A DNA stretch of 34,743 bases, taken from contig JAKJFE010000018.1 in assembly GCA_022705045.1 (NCBI GenBank), positions 1-34,743 on the forward strand, written 5' to 3'. Positions within the stretch are counted from its first letter, which is position 1. Every line of letters starts with the position of its first letter. Positions 23,881 to 32,922 of the stretch are shown here, piece after piece. Both the position numbers and the translations under genes were made by a program. The notes under the pieces were generated by a model. The model was not told where the DNA came from. It did not search any database and saw only the letters and a program-made list of their open reading frames with translations. Source of the DNA: Pseudomonadota bacterium. GTDB taxonomy: Bacteria; Pseudomonadota; Gammaproteobacteria; Xanthomonadales; Ahniellaceae.

Positions 23881-24801
23881 CTACTCGAGCGGAATCGCGT
23901 CGCCTTCGAAGCGGAACGGGACGGAGGCCAGTTCCATGTTGCGGTTCACCTGCACCGCGAAGTGCAGGTGCGGGCCGGTCGAGAAACCGGTGTTGCCGGA
24001 CAGGCCGATGACCTGGCCACGGCGTATGGTCTGGCCGGGGCGCACCTTGGCCGATTCGAGTTGCAGGTGCGCATAGACGCCCATCGAGCCGTCGTCGTGC
24101 AGCACGCGCACATGGTTGGCGCGGCTGCCGAACTTTTCCTTGTCGAGACCGGAGCCGAAGAAATCTTCCTCGACCATCATCACCGTGCCTTCGCGTGCAC
24201 ACAGCACCGGTGTGCCCTCGTCGACGCCGAGGTCGACCGCGTAACGCGACTGCGCACCGGTGTGCGTGAATGGCCCGTTGAAACCTTGCGCCAGCACGAA
24301 CTTGGTACCGGGCGCGAATGGCACCGAGTAGCGCACATTGTCGTCGTGGTGCGCCGAGGGATCGCCCGGCGCGGCGACGTAGCGCAATCCGAAGCGCGAA
24401 TTCTGGTAGCGGTCGGCCGGAAAGGCCTTGGCGACCAGGCGCTGCTCGAAGCTGCCGAGCACGGTCTGCAACGGCAGCGGCGGTTCGGCGGCGACATTTT
24501 CGGCATCGACGAATTCCAGCTGCACCGCGACCGGTCCGGCGATCTTGTTCACGAAGGTCATCGTGTGTTCGTTGCCGGCGTCGTTCGTGAACATCTCGAC
24601 GATGTCCTGCTCGTCGGCGCGGATCAGGGTCTGCTTGACCTCGGTGGCGCCATCGCTGCCGGCCGGAGGGCGGTCGGTCACGTGCAGCACGCCGTTCTTG
24701 TCGCGGTATTGGTACAGCCGCTTCGCCTCGGCATCGTGCAGGCCGAAGCCGGCGCCGGACATCGCGCAGCTGAAGAGGACGAGGCGAACCAGGGAATTCA
24801 T
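23881..24801 (-). CDS. Secreted M23-family peptidoglycan peptidase with DUF4124-like N-terminus
   Basis: 306 residues with a signal peptide (MNSLVRLVLFSCAMSGAGFGLHDAEA). The first mature segment KRLYQYRDKNGVLHVTDRPP is DUF4124-like. The C-terminal M23 domain has a likely zinc pair (H and D in HTGAQSRYAVDLGVDEGTPV), the phrase YAHLQLESAKVRPGQTIRRGQVIGLSGNTG, and the HxH motif in GPHLHFAV (about 276-281). Enzymes like this cut peptide crosslinks in the periplasm; some have lost activity, but here the ligands look present. It ends in TAG. It lies 43 bases downstream of the EMC3-like gene and may be read with that operon. Confidence 0.9.
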   Translation of the reverse strand: MNSLVRLVLFSCAMSGAGFGLHDAEAKRLYQYRDKNGVLHVTDRPPAGSDGATEVKQTLIRADEQDIVEMFTNDAGNEHTMTFVNKIAGPVAVQLEFVDAENVAAEPPLPLQTVLGSFEQRLVAKAFPADRYQNSRFGLRYVAAPGDPSAHHDDNVRYSVPFAPGTKFVLAQGFNGPFTHTGAQSRYAVDLGVDEGTPVLCAREGTVMMVEEDFFGSGLDKEKFGSRANHVRVLHDDGSMGVYAHLQLESAKVRPGQTIRRGQVIGLSGNTGFSTGPHLHFAVQVNRNMELASVPFRFEGDAIPLE

Positions 24802-24844
24802 GCCGGCGATGGTAGCGGCATCGCCGCAGCGGCGACGGGGCCGG

Positions 24845-25606
24845 CTACACCAGTTTCCAGCGCCAACGCCAGTAAAGACCGGCGATCAATCCGGGGAAGA
24901 GGAACCAGAACAGCCACTGGCCGAGCCATGCAGGACCGAAACCCAGCAGGGACTGTTCCGGCAGGGCGACATGGATTTCGAGATCGCCCACCGTCTTCGG
25001 CAGCTCGCCGGCCGGATTGCCGATCAGCCGGTTCCACCAGCGCCGCGCATGTAGTACGCCGCTGGCACCGTGCCACGGCGCGTTTGCGATGGTGTCCCCG
25101 CGCAGCGTGATCGGCAGCGAGCGTTCGGGCCACGGCGCCTGCACGCAGCCATGGTCATCCGGTACCGCGTTGCCGATGCGTACGTCGACGGCATGTTCCA
25201 CCGGTTGCACGCACCAGGTCAGGCTTGTTCCCGGCGCCGGCAGTTCGCTGCCGAACCGGTTGGACAGCCACGGCAGCACGAAGAGCAGCGGCAGCAAGGT
25301 GACCAGGGACGGCAGGAGCACCAGTCCGAGGTGACGCAGCGACAGCACCAGGCTGCGTTTTGAAGCAGCCAGCAGGGCGTCGAATTCGATGTCGGGGTCG
25401 TGCAGGCGTGCGCGCACGCGCCGGGTCAGACGTTGCACGGCGCGCAGGCGTTGCTGGTTCGACAGGCGTGCGTACAACACCATGCCGAGGTAGCTGATGG
25501 CGAGGCCATACAGGGTCACGCGCAGCACGCCAGGGACGGCCGCAGCGAGGGCACGGTCGACCAGGTCGAACAGCGGTGCAGGCAGATCGAACCAGCCCGG
25601 CGTCAT
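24845..25606 (-). CDS. Three-helix membrane protein resembling DUF106/EMC3 (YidC-like superfamily)
   Basis: 253 residues. A first membrane helix (about 25-46, VPGVLRVTLYGLAISYLGMVLY) is followed by a basic cytoplasmic helical stretch (RLSNQQRLRAVQRLTRRVRARLHD). A second helix follows (about 90-112, HLGLVLLPSLVTLLPLLFVLPWLSNRF), then a periplasmic beta-rich part with two cysteines and a C-terminal helix (WLGQWLFWFLFPGLIAGLYWRWR). The helix, charged coiled stretch, helix with LPSLVTLLPLL arrangement resembles DUF106/EMC3 proteins, which insert membrane proteins. I infer this from architecture only. The ATG overlaps the phosphodiesterase stop (ATGA). Confidence 0.65.
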   Translation of the reverse strand: MTPGWFDLPAPLFDLVDRALAAAVPGVLRVTLYGLAISYLGMVLYARLSNQQRLRAVQRLTRRVRARLHDPDIEFDALLAASKRSLVLSLRHLGLVLLPSLVTLLPLLFVLPWLSNRFGSELPAPGTSLTWCVQPVEHAVDVRIGNAVPDDHGCVQAPWPERSLPITLRGDTIANAPWHGASGVLHARRWWNRLIGNPAGELPKTVGDLEIHVALPEQSLLGFGPAWLGQWLFWFLFPGLIAGLYWRWRWKLV

Positions 25607-27525
25607 GGCGTCGTCGCTTTGGCATCGCGTGCGGCGACGCGACGGACCAGATCACCCACGCCGGCGATGCCGGGCACCGGTGCGTCGAGCGGAAACGACG
25701 TCAGCAATACGCCCGGGACCAGTTCGGAGGCGACGCAGTGATCGCCGCTCCAGAGCTGGCGGTTGTCCTCGATCAGTGTCGCGGGCACGCCGCCCAGCGA
25801 GGTCTGCCACGAGGCACGGTAGCCGGCGTTGTAACCGATCACGAGATCGGGCGCGCCTGCGGCAGCTTCGCCCGGATACAGGTCGCTGGCCTTGGACGCG
25901 CGCAGCACGATCCGCTCGCCGTTCGCCGGATCCTGCCATTGCGCCATCGCCGCGGCGATGGCGTCGAGCAGCGCCGGGGCTTCGCGGGCATCGACGATGC
26001 CGTTGGCCTCCCGGCCCTGGCGGTTCAGGAACACCCCGTTCAGACCGAGCGCGTAAGCCCGGGTCCGCGACCAGTCGACATTCGCGAACAGCGGCTCGGA
26101 TGTGGCGGCGCCGGGTTTGAGCACCAGATCGCCGCGCTCAAGCAGCCAGCGGTTCAAATGCACGCTGCGACGATAGTTCGTGAAGCCGTGGTCGCTGAGG
26201 ATGATCAGCCGATCACCCGGGCGCATGCGCTTGCGCACTTCGCCGACGATGCGATCGCTCTCGTCGTAGATCCAGTCGATGGCGCCACGTGCCAGATCGG
26301 ACGCCTCCGCATGCAACGGATGCGCCGTGTCGCGGCCACGCCAGAACATGTGGCTGACCCGATCGGGCTGGACGAAGGTGGCGATGACGATATCGCTGTC
26401 GTCCTGGGCGAGGCGGTCGTAGAGCAGGGCTTCGCCTTCGGCGAGTGTGGTGCGCACGCTGTCGAGCCATGCGGCTTCGTCGAGATGCGCCTGATTCATC
26501 GACCAGGTCTCCTCGGGCATGCCGAGCGTGTGGAAGCGGCCGATGCGTGCCGCGATCTGTGCGGCGTCGCCGGCAGGAAAGCTGATCGGCAGGACCGGGT
26601 CGGTCGGATCGGCCTGGATCGGCGTCACATACAGGCGCACGCGGGGAAACGCGGACACCAGATGCAGGCGCACCATGCCGCGGACCTTGCCGAGACCGAG
26701 GAAGTGGAAATCCAGCGGCAGCCAGTCCGACCATTGACCCGGTTCAAGTCGCAGCGTGTGTGCGGCGAATTCGATGTCGACGGCATCACCGGACGGCGAA
26801 AGCACCAGCGGCAAGGTCATCGGTGCACCACTGGTCGGGCTGGCCGGTCCCGGAAAATCGGTGCGAACCTTGCCGTCTTCGCCGGTCTTGATCATCAGCA
26901 CGCGGCCGCCGGATTCGGCGTCGGCGACAAGATGGTTCGCGACCAGCGTGTAGGTGCCCTGGGTGCCGAGCAGGTCGGGTACGCCCATGCCGGCCAACAT
27001 GTGGGTGATCGGATCGGCCGGATAGGTCACTGGCACACGCATGACCGCGGTACGCAGGCCATCGGCTTCTGCGCGCATCCAGAACGGTTCTCCGCGACGG
27101 CGTGTGACGAGTGCGCCGTCGCGGAGCGGAATCTGCCAGCCGAACAGGTCCAGCGTTTCCGGCGGCAACTGGGTCGCGATCGAGAACTCCGGCGCATAGT
27201 GCTCGGGGTCGCGGTGCAGGAAGTCGAAGACGCCATGGTCGCCCGGTCCGGTCCCGGTCGCGAAACTCGACCATGCGACCGGTGATTGCGGCGGATCGGT
27301 CGTCACCAGCGCCTGCAGATGACCTTGCGTGGCGAGTGCGGAGAAGTTCGGCAGGCGCCCGGCAGCGCGGGCTTCGGTCAGCAGGTTCGGATCGAGCCCG
27401 TCGAAACCGATCACGATCACGCGATGATCCGAACCACGCGGCCCAGGCGCGACTGGGCGATCGTTCCACCACCATGCAGCCATCGCCACCAGGACGAGGG
27501 TGGCGATCCAGGCAAAACGGCGCAC
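25603..27525 (-). CDS. Type I phosphodiesterase/nucleotide pyrophosphatase family protein
   Basis: 640 residues in the alkaline phosphatase superfamily. One N-terminal helix (about 4-20) anchors or exports it. Metal ligands and nucleophile area: D42 and D45 in IGFDGLDPNLL, the nucleophile region PPQSPVAWSSFATG (about 78-91), DRVSHMFWR, SDHGF and the late GDHCVASELVPG. This matches the phosphodiesterase/nucleotide pyrophosphatase family, often annotated alkaline phosphatase family protein. The likely start is GTG 27525, right after the previous stop; an ATG at 27483 would lose much of the first helix. It is the middle gene of a three-gene operon. Substrate unknown; phosphoesters of lipids or glycans are possible. 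Confidence 0.9.
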   Translation of the reverse strand: MRRFAWIATLVLVAMAAWWWNDRPVAPGPRGSDHRVIVIGFDGLDPNLLTEARAAGRLPNFSALATQGHLQALVTTDPPQSPVAWSSFATGTGPGDHGVFDFLHRDPEHYAPEFSIATQLPPETLDLFGWQIPLRDGALVTRRRGEPFWMRAEADGLRTAVMRVPVTYPADPITHMLAGMGVPDLLGTQGTYTLVANHLVADAESGGRVLMIKTGEDGKVRTDFPGPASPTSGAPMTLPLVLSPSGDAVDIEFAAHTLRLEPGQWSDWLPLDFHFLGLGKVRGMVRLHLVSAFPRVRLYVTPIQADPTDPVLPISFPAGDAAQIAARIGRFHTLGMPEETWSMNQAHLDEAAWLDSVRTTLAEGEALLYDRLAQDDSDIVIATFVQPDRVSHMFWRGRDTAHPLHAEASDLARGAIDWIYDESDRIVGEVRKRMRPGDRLIILSDHGFTNYRRSVHLNRWLLERGDLVLKPGAATSEPLFANVDWSRTRAYALGLNGVFLNRQGREANGIVDAREAPALLDAIAAAMAQWQDPANGERIVLRASKASDLYPGEAAAGAPDLVIGYNAGYRASWQTSLGGVPATLIEDNRQLWSGDHCVASELVPGVLLTSFPLDAPVPGIAGVGDLVRRVAARDAKATTP

Positions 27526-27526
27526 G

Positions 27527-27754
27527 TCAGCCCGCGGTTTGCGACCGCGCAGCGTCGCGGCGTTCGCGACGGCGACGCAGGAAGGCGCGCACCGGCCAGA
27601 ACAGGATCGCGGACAGCACCACGAAGAAACCGGCGAGCACCGACCACAGCGCCGCCAGGAAGCTGACGCCCGAACCGGGCCCGTTGTAGGCTGAAACTGG
27701 GAATGCGCTCAACGCGAGGAGCATGAAAGTGAAGCAGGCAATCAACGTGCGCAT
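27527..27754 (-). CDS. Small GPGSG membrane protein of the phosphodiesterase operon
   Basis: 75 residues: a signal peptide (MRTLIACFTFMLLALSAFPVSA), then YNGPGSGVSFLAALWSVLAGFFV, one membrane helix and a basic tail RRRRERRDAARS. GGAAG stands five bases before the ATG. Similar small proteins with a mature GPGxG start and an Arg-rich tail are known beside type I phosphodiesterases. The phosphodiesterase start is one base from this stop, so the proteins are coupled. Function unknown; probably a membrane partner. Confidence 0.8.
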   Translation of the reverse strand: MRTLIACFTFMLLALSAFPVSAYNGPGSGVSFLAALWSVLAGFFVVLSAILFWPVRAFLRRRRERRDAARSQTAG

Positions 27755-27808
27755 GGTTTCTTCCCGTTCGAGGCTGCGCGTCAGTATAGCGGCTGCCGCG
27801 CTGGCGTC

Positions 27809-28927
27809 GTGACAACGCCGGACTCGCAGGCATGGCGGATACCTTGGCCCGACCGCTTCGGCGAATGGTGGCAGCGGCGATTTCCCGCCCTGGGGCCGTG
27901 GCTGGCGGATCTCGAGACTCGCGTTGTCGCGACCGAGCGCGACCTGCCGCCGCCGGACCGTCCGGTGTTCATCGCCGGTCTCGCCCGCAGCGGCTCGACG
28001 ATGCTGCTCGAGTGGCTGAACGCGATGCCCGGGTTCACCGCGCACCGGTATTCCGATTTTCCGATGTTGTGGACCCCGTACTGGTGGAACCGGTTGCTGG
28101 CGAAGCTCCCTGCCACGCGGGTCGAGCCCGTGGAGCGTGCGCACCGCGACCGCATCCGCGTCACGCGTGACAGCCCGGAGGCATTCGAAGAACCGATCTG
28201 GTCGCATTTCTTTCCATACGATTCGGCGGCTGCTTCCGATGTGATCGATGCGCAATCGGCACATCCGCGCTTCGAGCGCGTATTCAGTGCGCATCTGGCG
28301 AAACTCGTTTGCGCACGCCGCGCGAAGCGTTATGTCGGCAAGGGCAACTACGACAGCTTGCGGATGGGTTATCTCGGGCGAGTCTTTCCGGACGCCCGTT
28401 TCATCGTGCCGATACGCCGTCCGCTGGCACAGGTCGCTTCCCTGTTGAAGCAGGATCGGTTGTACGCGGATGCACCCGTGCGCACGCTGCGACATATTGC
28501 CGCACGCGGACATCACGAGTTCGGACCGATGCAGCGAACGATCCGCATCGATGCCGATCAGACCGTTGTCGCGGAAACCGCACGGCGCGCAGGGCGTCTC
28601 GCCGATGCCTGGCTGCTGCAATGGCTGGGCGTGTACGGCGAGGTCGAGCGCGTGCGTGCGACGTTCGCGCCGGCCTCTCGGCTCTGCGTCGTTGCGTACG
28701 AGACGTTGTGCGCCGAACCTGAAACGACGCTGATGCGTCTGCTGGATGCGATCGAGATCGATGTCAGTGATCGCGCGACTGCGGAAGCCGCGATCCGCAA
28801 CGAATGTGCCGCGCGATTCGTCGCGGCCGATGGTGCGCCGCTGTCGGCCGACGGCGTCGAACCTGGCTTGCTCGCGCAGGCGGAGGCGCTTTACGAACGG
28901 CTGACAAGGCCGGCGGACGCGGGTTGA
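27809..28927 (+). CDS. PAPS-dependent sulfotransferase family protein
   Basis: 372 residues. The 5'-phosphosulfate-binding loop is clear: FIAGLARSGSTMLLEWL (54-70). The later stretch FIVPIRRPLAQVASLL is the expected 3'-phosphate-binding region. These enzymes transfer sulfate from PAPS to hydroxyl or amino groups of glycans, lipids or small molecules; the acceptor is not known. GTG 27809 is the only start before the P-loop that gives a normal length. It is divergent from the GPGSG/phosphodiesterase operon, with 54 bases between starts. TATAGC (27785-27790) could serve as -10. The two sulfatase-like genes follow. Confidence 0.88.
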   Translation: MTTPDSQAWRIPWPDRFGEWWQRRFPALGPWLADLETRVVATERDLPPPDRPVFIAGLARSGSTMLLEWLNAMPGFTAHRYSDFPMLWTPYWWNRLLAKLPATRVEPVERAHRDRIRVTRDSPEAFEEPIWSHFFPYDSAAASDVIDAQSAHPRFERVFSAHLAKLVCARRAKRYVGKGNYDSLRMGYLGRVFPDARFIVPIRRPLAQVASLLKQDRLYADAPVRTLRHIAARGHHEFGPMQRTIRIDADQTVVAETARRAGRLADAWLLQWLGVYGEVERVRATFAPASRLCVVAYETLCAEPETTLMRLLDAIEIDVSDRATAEAAIRNECAARFVAADGAPLSADGVEPGLLAQAEALYERLTRPADAG

Positions 28928-28987
28928 GCGGGTGGCTGATCGCGCGTCGGCCCGCTAGTCTGCTCGAGTTTTCCTCCGGAGTCGGTC

Positions 28988-30787
28988 GTGTCGGAATTCG
29001 ATGTCCATCTGGCGTCTGCTGCGCGCAGTCTCGTCGTGCTGCTGTGCTGCCTGGGGCAGGCAGGGTGTGGTCCTGATTCCGGCGAGGCGTCGACCCCGGT
29101 TGCGGTGTCGGCGCCCTCTGCAAACCGCCCCGATGTCGTGATGATCACGCTCGACACCACCCGTCGCGACCACATCGGGTGCTATGGCCGCACGCCCAGC
29201 CTGACCCCGAATATCGATCGTCTGTGCGCGCGTGCGCACCGTTTCGACAATGCCGTCGCGGTTGCGCCGGTGACGCTGCCGGCGCACGCCAGCATGATGA
29301 CCGGTCGATATCCTCCGGCGCATGGCGCGCGTTACAACGGCGAGACGCAATTGCCGGCGAGTGCGACCACATTGGCCGAGGTGCTCGCGAAACAGGGATA
29401 CGCAACCTCGGCCTTCGTCTCCGCGTTCGTGCTGGACCACCGGTTCGGTCTCGACCAGGGATTCGACGTGTATGACGATCGTGTCGATACATCGGTGTCC
29501 CCCTTTGCCGCGACCGGCAACGAGCGCAGTGCACGCGCAACGATCGATGCCGCGCTTGCGGCCTGGTCGCGGCGATCGATCGATCGGCCCCAATTCCTGT
29601 GGGTACACCTGTTTGATGCGCATGCCCCGTATGCCGCTTTGTCGGGACAATCGGCGAGCGACGCCGAGCGGTATGCCGAAGAGATCCGTGCGCTCGACCA
29701 GCAATTGGGCCGATTGCTGGACGCTGTCCAATCGACCGGACGCGAACCGCTGGTGACCGTGCTGGCCGATCATGGGGAGAGTCTGGGCGAGCACGGCGAA
29801 CGCACGCATGGCCTGTTCGTCTACGACGCCACCGTGCGCATTCCCTGGATGATCGCTGGCCCGGGCGTCCGGGTCGGCGCCGACGCGAACCTGGTGTCCC
29901 AGGTCGATCTGTTGCCGACGCTGCTCGGTCTGCTCGACGTGCCGGTGCCGACGGGGATTGATGGGCGTGACCTCGCCACGACGCCGCGCGGCAACGACGA
30001 CACGGTCTACGTCGAAACCGTCTTGCCTTACTACGACTTCGCGCTGGCGCCGCTGCACGCTCTGCGTGGACTGGATCGCAAATACGTTTTCGCGCCACGC
30101 CCGGAGTTCTACCGGCTCGATCGCGATCCGGGCGAACTGGACAACCGCTATGGCGAAGATCGCGAGGCCGATGCACTGGTGCAACGACTCGACAACCTGT
30201 TGCTGGATTGGCCTGCCGTGGGTCGCGCGGCCTCGCGCCTGGATGACGCCGACGCCGTCGCCCGCCTGCGCTCGCTCGGGTATCTCTCGGGCAGCGACCT
30301 GGGCATGGACGGCGGCGACCCGAAGGATGCGGTCGACGTCGTGCGGGAACATCAGGATGCCGCGGAAGCGGCTTCCGCCGGTCGTGTCGACGACGCCATC
30401 CGCCATCTCGACGCCGCGTTGGCGGCGATGCCGTCTGCGCGGGGTGCGCTCTACCTTCGGGCGCGTCTGCTTGCCCAGTCGGGGCGACGCGATGAGGCCT
30501 TGCGCGATGTCGAGCAAGTCAATGCATCGGTGCCGAGCGCTGATTCGATCCTGCTGCAGGCCCAGTTGCTGGTGTCGGCGGGTCGCTACGACCAGGCGAA
30601 ACCACTGATCGATCTGGCTGCGCAACGCGATCCGGGACACGGCGGCGTCCTCATCGTCCGTGGCGACCTTGCGGTCGTGGCCGGTGATCTGGCCGCCGCG
30701 CGTGGCTACTACGAGCAGGCACTCGCGCTGGATCCGTCCCGTGTCGGTCGGCAGGCGCAGGCGCGCCTGTCACGACTGCCGCGCTAG
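28988..30787 (+). CDS. Sulfatase-like lipoprotein with TPR tail, no formylglycine motif
   Basis: 599 residues. The N-terminus is hydrophobic and reaches cysteine 27 (LGQAGC), an imperfect lipobox. The alkaline-phosphatase-superfamily core runs about 45-420: metal Asp in MITLDTTRRDH (D56), DAHAPY, LADHGESLGEHG and THG. Where sulfatases have C-x-P-x-R there is T96-L-P-A-H100 (VTLPAHASMMTGRYPPAHG), so a threonine is the likely nucleophile and no formylglycine can form. From about 450 to the end TPR-type helices follow (DDAIRHLDAALAAMPSARGALYLRARLL). GTG 28988 is preceded by GGAG at a six-base gap. The true reaction may be phospho- or sulfo-ester hydrolysis or transfer. Confidence 0.88.
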   Translation: MSEFDVHLASAARSLVVLLCCLGQAGCGPDSGEASTPVAVSAPSANRPDVVMITLDTTRRDHIGCYGRTPSLTPNIDRLCARAHRFDNAVAVAPVTLPAHASMMTGRYPPAHGARYNGETQLPASATTLAEVLAKQGYATSAFVSAFVLDHRFGLDQGFDVYDDRVDTSVSPFAATGNERSARATIDAALAAWSRRSIDRPQFLWVHLFDAHAPYAALSGQSASDAERYAEEIRALDQQLGRLLDAVQSTGREPLVTVLADHGESLGEHGERTHGLFVYDATVRIPWMIAGPGVRVGADANLVSQVDLLPTLLGLLDVPVPTGIDGRDLATTPRGNDDTVYVETVLPYYDFALAPLHALRGLDRKYVFAPRPEFYRLDRDPGELDNRYGEDREADALVQRLDNLLLDWPAVGRAASRLDDADAVARLRSLGYLSGSDLGMDGGDPKDAVDVVREHQDAAEAASAGRVDDAIRHLDAALAAMPSARGALYLRARLLAQSGRRDEALRDVEQVNASVPSADSILLQAQLLVSAGRYDQAKPLIDLAAQRDPGHGGVLIVRGDLAVVAGDLAAARGYYEQALALDPSRVGRQAQARLSRLPR

Positions 30788-32853
30788 GGACCGGTCGGCA
30801 ACGTCGTCAGTTCGGGGAACTCGCGGAGCGCCATTTGCCACAGTTGCGGCATCGCGGCACGCAGTGCTTCCGCGTTCCGTCGTGCTTCGGCGGTGCGCTT
30901 GCCCCGCAACTGGACCAACACCTCCGCCAGCTGCAGCAACGGATCGGACGCCTGTCGCGCGCGTGCTTCGTCCAGCGTTCGCTGCGCCGAGATCGCATCG
31001 CCGCTGCGAAGCTGATTGAGCGCGAGTCGGCCGAATTCGCGGAACGGCGGATCGGTCATGAGCGAGCGACGTTGCTGAAGCTGCGCCGCATCGGCCCAGC
31101 GGCGCAGCCGTTCGGCGATCAGCGCCGCGTTGTCGAGCGTGTTCGCGTCGTTTGCGCCGAGCGACAACCCTTGCTGGACTGCGGTCCAGGCATCGGCCCA
31201 GTTGCCCAGAGAGGCCAGCGCCGCGGCTTCGTTGGTCCAGACGCCGGCGCGTTGTGGTTCGAGCACTTCAAGGATCTGCCATTGGCCGATGGCGTCGGCG
31301 TGGCGATTCGTGCGCATGAGCGCCTCGGCATACTTGTATCGGGTTTCGCTGTTGTCCGGATTCAGCGCCGAGGCGCGCTCCAGCGCCGCGATCGAACGTG
31401 GCAGATCGCCCTGTTCCAGCAGCAGGCTGCCGAGCAGTTCCTGCACGAAGGCGTTGCCGGGTTCGGCGGCGGCGAATGCTTCGGCTTCGGCCAGAACCTG
31501 CGCTGCCGGCAGCGTACCGATTATGGATTGCAGCGCAACCAGACGCCGGTGCGATGCCGCGATGCCACGCGGATGCCCGGCCGGAGCGGCCGACGATGCC
31601 TCGCCAGCGGCGACATAGCCCAGTCCCTGGAGTTGGCGAGTTACTTCCGGGCTGGCCGGCGCATCGGAACTGGTGACGTCGGCCCGCTGCCAAGCGTCCA
31701 ATTGCATCGCCGCCGCACGACTCTCCTGTTCGGTGGCCAGATCATGCGTCTCGGCCGAATCACTCGACCATCGATACAACTCGACCTCGTCACGCGTGGC
31801 GATCAGTTTCCAGTCGCCGTCGCGCACGCTGCGCAGTGGCAGCTTGCGATAGGCCAATTCGGGATACCGGGTTTCGGCATATGCGGCGGGAATCTGCAGC
31901 GTGCCGCCGGACAGCAGCGGCACAAGATCGACGCCGTCGACGCCGGGATCCGGGTCGGCGCCGGCCAAGGCCGCCAGCGTTGGCGCCACGTCGATCAGGC
32001 GCGCCGTTTGCGGGACCGTTTTCCCGTCGAATCGCCCGGGTGCGTACCAGAACATCGGCACCAGCAGGGTCGAGTCGTACAGCAACAAGCCGTGGTCGAG
32101 CTCGTCATGATCTCCGAGCCCTTCGCCATGGTCGCCGACGACCACCAGCACGAAGGGGCGGCCGCGGCGTTGCAGTGCCGACACGATGCGCCCCAGTTGC
32201 TGGACGACAAAGCCCACTTCGGCGCGATAGGCATCGCGCAGCGGGGCGCCTGCGGCCTGTCCCGGTGCGGCGTAGGGCGCATGGGCGTCGAACAGATGCA
32301 GCCACAGGAATTGTGGTGCCGTGCCGTCACCCAGTTCGGCCAGGGCGCGGTCGGTCGACGCGTCGCCGCGCCGTTCAAGCAGTGACAACGCCGAAGCAGA
32401 CGCCGTCGCTTCGGGCTGGTCGTAGACGTCGAATCCGCGCGAAAGGCCGAATTGGCGGTCGAGCGGGAAGGCGCTGACCACGGCCGCCGTGTGGTACCCG
32501 CGGGCACGCAGGCGTTCGGCCAGCAGGGGGGCATCGGTGCGCAGGCGTTGTCCGTTGTGATGGATGCCGTGGTGGTTGGGGTCAAGGCCGGAAAGCAACG
32601 AGGCATGCGCAGGCAGGGTCAGTGGCGCCGACGTGGCTGCGGCCTGAAAACGCGTGCTGGCCGCGTACACCGGACCCAGGACCGGGTCGGTCTGGGCGAC
32701 CTCGGAGAACACGTCGGCCCGAACCGTGTCCAGGCTGACCAGTACAAGATCGGGCGGAGGTGCCGTCGTGCCCGTACATCCCCCCAAACCCAGCACCAGT
32801 GCCAGCGGGAGGATCCGGGCAGAAACAGAAAACAGCAGTCGAAACATGGACAT
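30784..32853 (-). CDS. Second sulfatase-like lipoprotein with TPR tail, no formylglycine motif
   Basis: 689 residues from ATG 32853 (MSMFRLL). A good lipobox LGGC ends at C26, indicating an outer- or inner-membrane lipoprotein. The core has SLDTVRADVF, T79-L-P-A-H83 (PLTLPAHASLLSGLDP) in place of C-x-P-x-R, LFDAHAPY and VGDHGEGLGDHDELDHG. From about 470 on, TPR-type helices continue to the end, more of them than in the neighbouring paralogue. An upstream in-frame ATG at 32919 would put 22 Arg/Thr-rich residues before the signal peptide, so it is less likely. It is convergent with its paralogue: their stops share the bases CTAG at 30784-30787. Confidence 0.88.
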   Translation of the reverse strand: MSMFRLLFSVSARILPLALVLGLGGCTGTTAPPPDLVLVSLDTVRADVFSEVAQTDPVLGPVYAASTRFQAAATSAPLTLPAHASLLSGLDPNHHGIHHNGQRLRTDAPLLAERLRARGYHTAAVVSAFPLDRQFGLSRGFDVYDQPEATASASALSLLERRGDASTDRALAELGDGTAPQFLWLHLFDAHAPYAAPGQAAGAPLRDAYRAEVGFVVQQLGRIVSALQRRGRPFVLVVVGDHGEGLGDHDELDHGLLLYDSTLLVPMFWYAPGRFDGKTVPQTARLIDVAPTLAALAGADPDPGVDGVDLVPLLSGGTLQIPAAYAETRYPELAYRKLPLRSVRDGDWKLIATRDEVELYRWSSDSAETHDLATEQESRAAAMQLDAWQRADVTSSDAPASPEVTRQLQGLGYVAAGEASSAAPAGHPRGIAASHRRLVALQSIIGTLPAAQVLAEAEAFAAAEPGNAFVQELLGSLLLEQGDLPRSIAALERASALNPDNSETRYKYAEALMRTNRHADAIGQWQILEVLEPQRAGVWTNEAAALASLGNWADAWTAVQQGLSLGANDANTLDNAALIAERLRRWADAAQLQQRRSLMTDPPFREFGRLALNQLRSGDAISAQRTLDEARARQASDPLLQLAEVLVQLRGKRTAEARRNAEALRAAMPQLWQMALREFPELTTLPTGP

Positions 32854-32922
32854 GGGAGGAATCGTGGCGCGAGTGCCGTTGCGGCGGGTCGAGCCACATG
32901 GACAGGTGGTATTCAGCATTGT

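Noticed and set aside
22204..25110. A 968-residue open frame on the plus strand
   Set aside because: It is antisense to prfC and the M23 gene, whose motifs are intact; its product is low-complexity Arg/Asp/His-rich sequence, as expected from a complementary frame in high-GC DNA.
28955..30640. A 561-residue open frame on the minus strand
   Set aside because: Antisense to the first sulfatase-like gene, no recognisable motif, Arg/Gln-rich composition.
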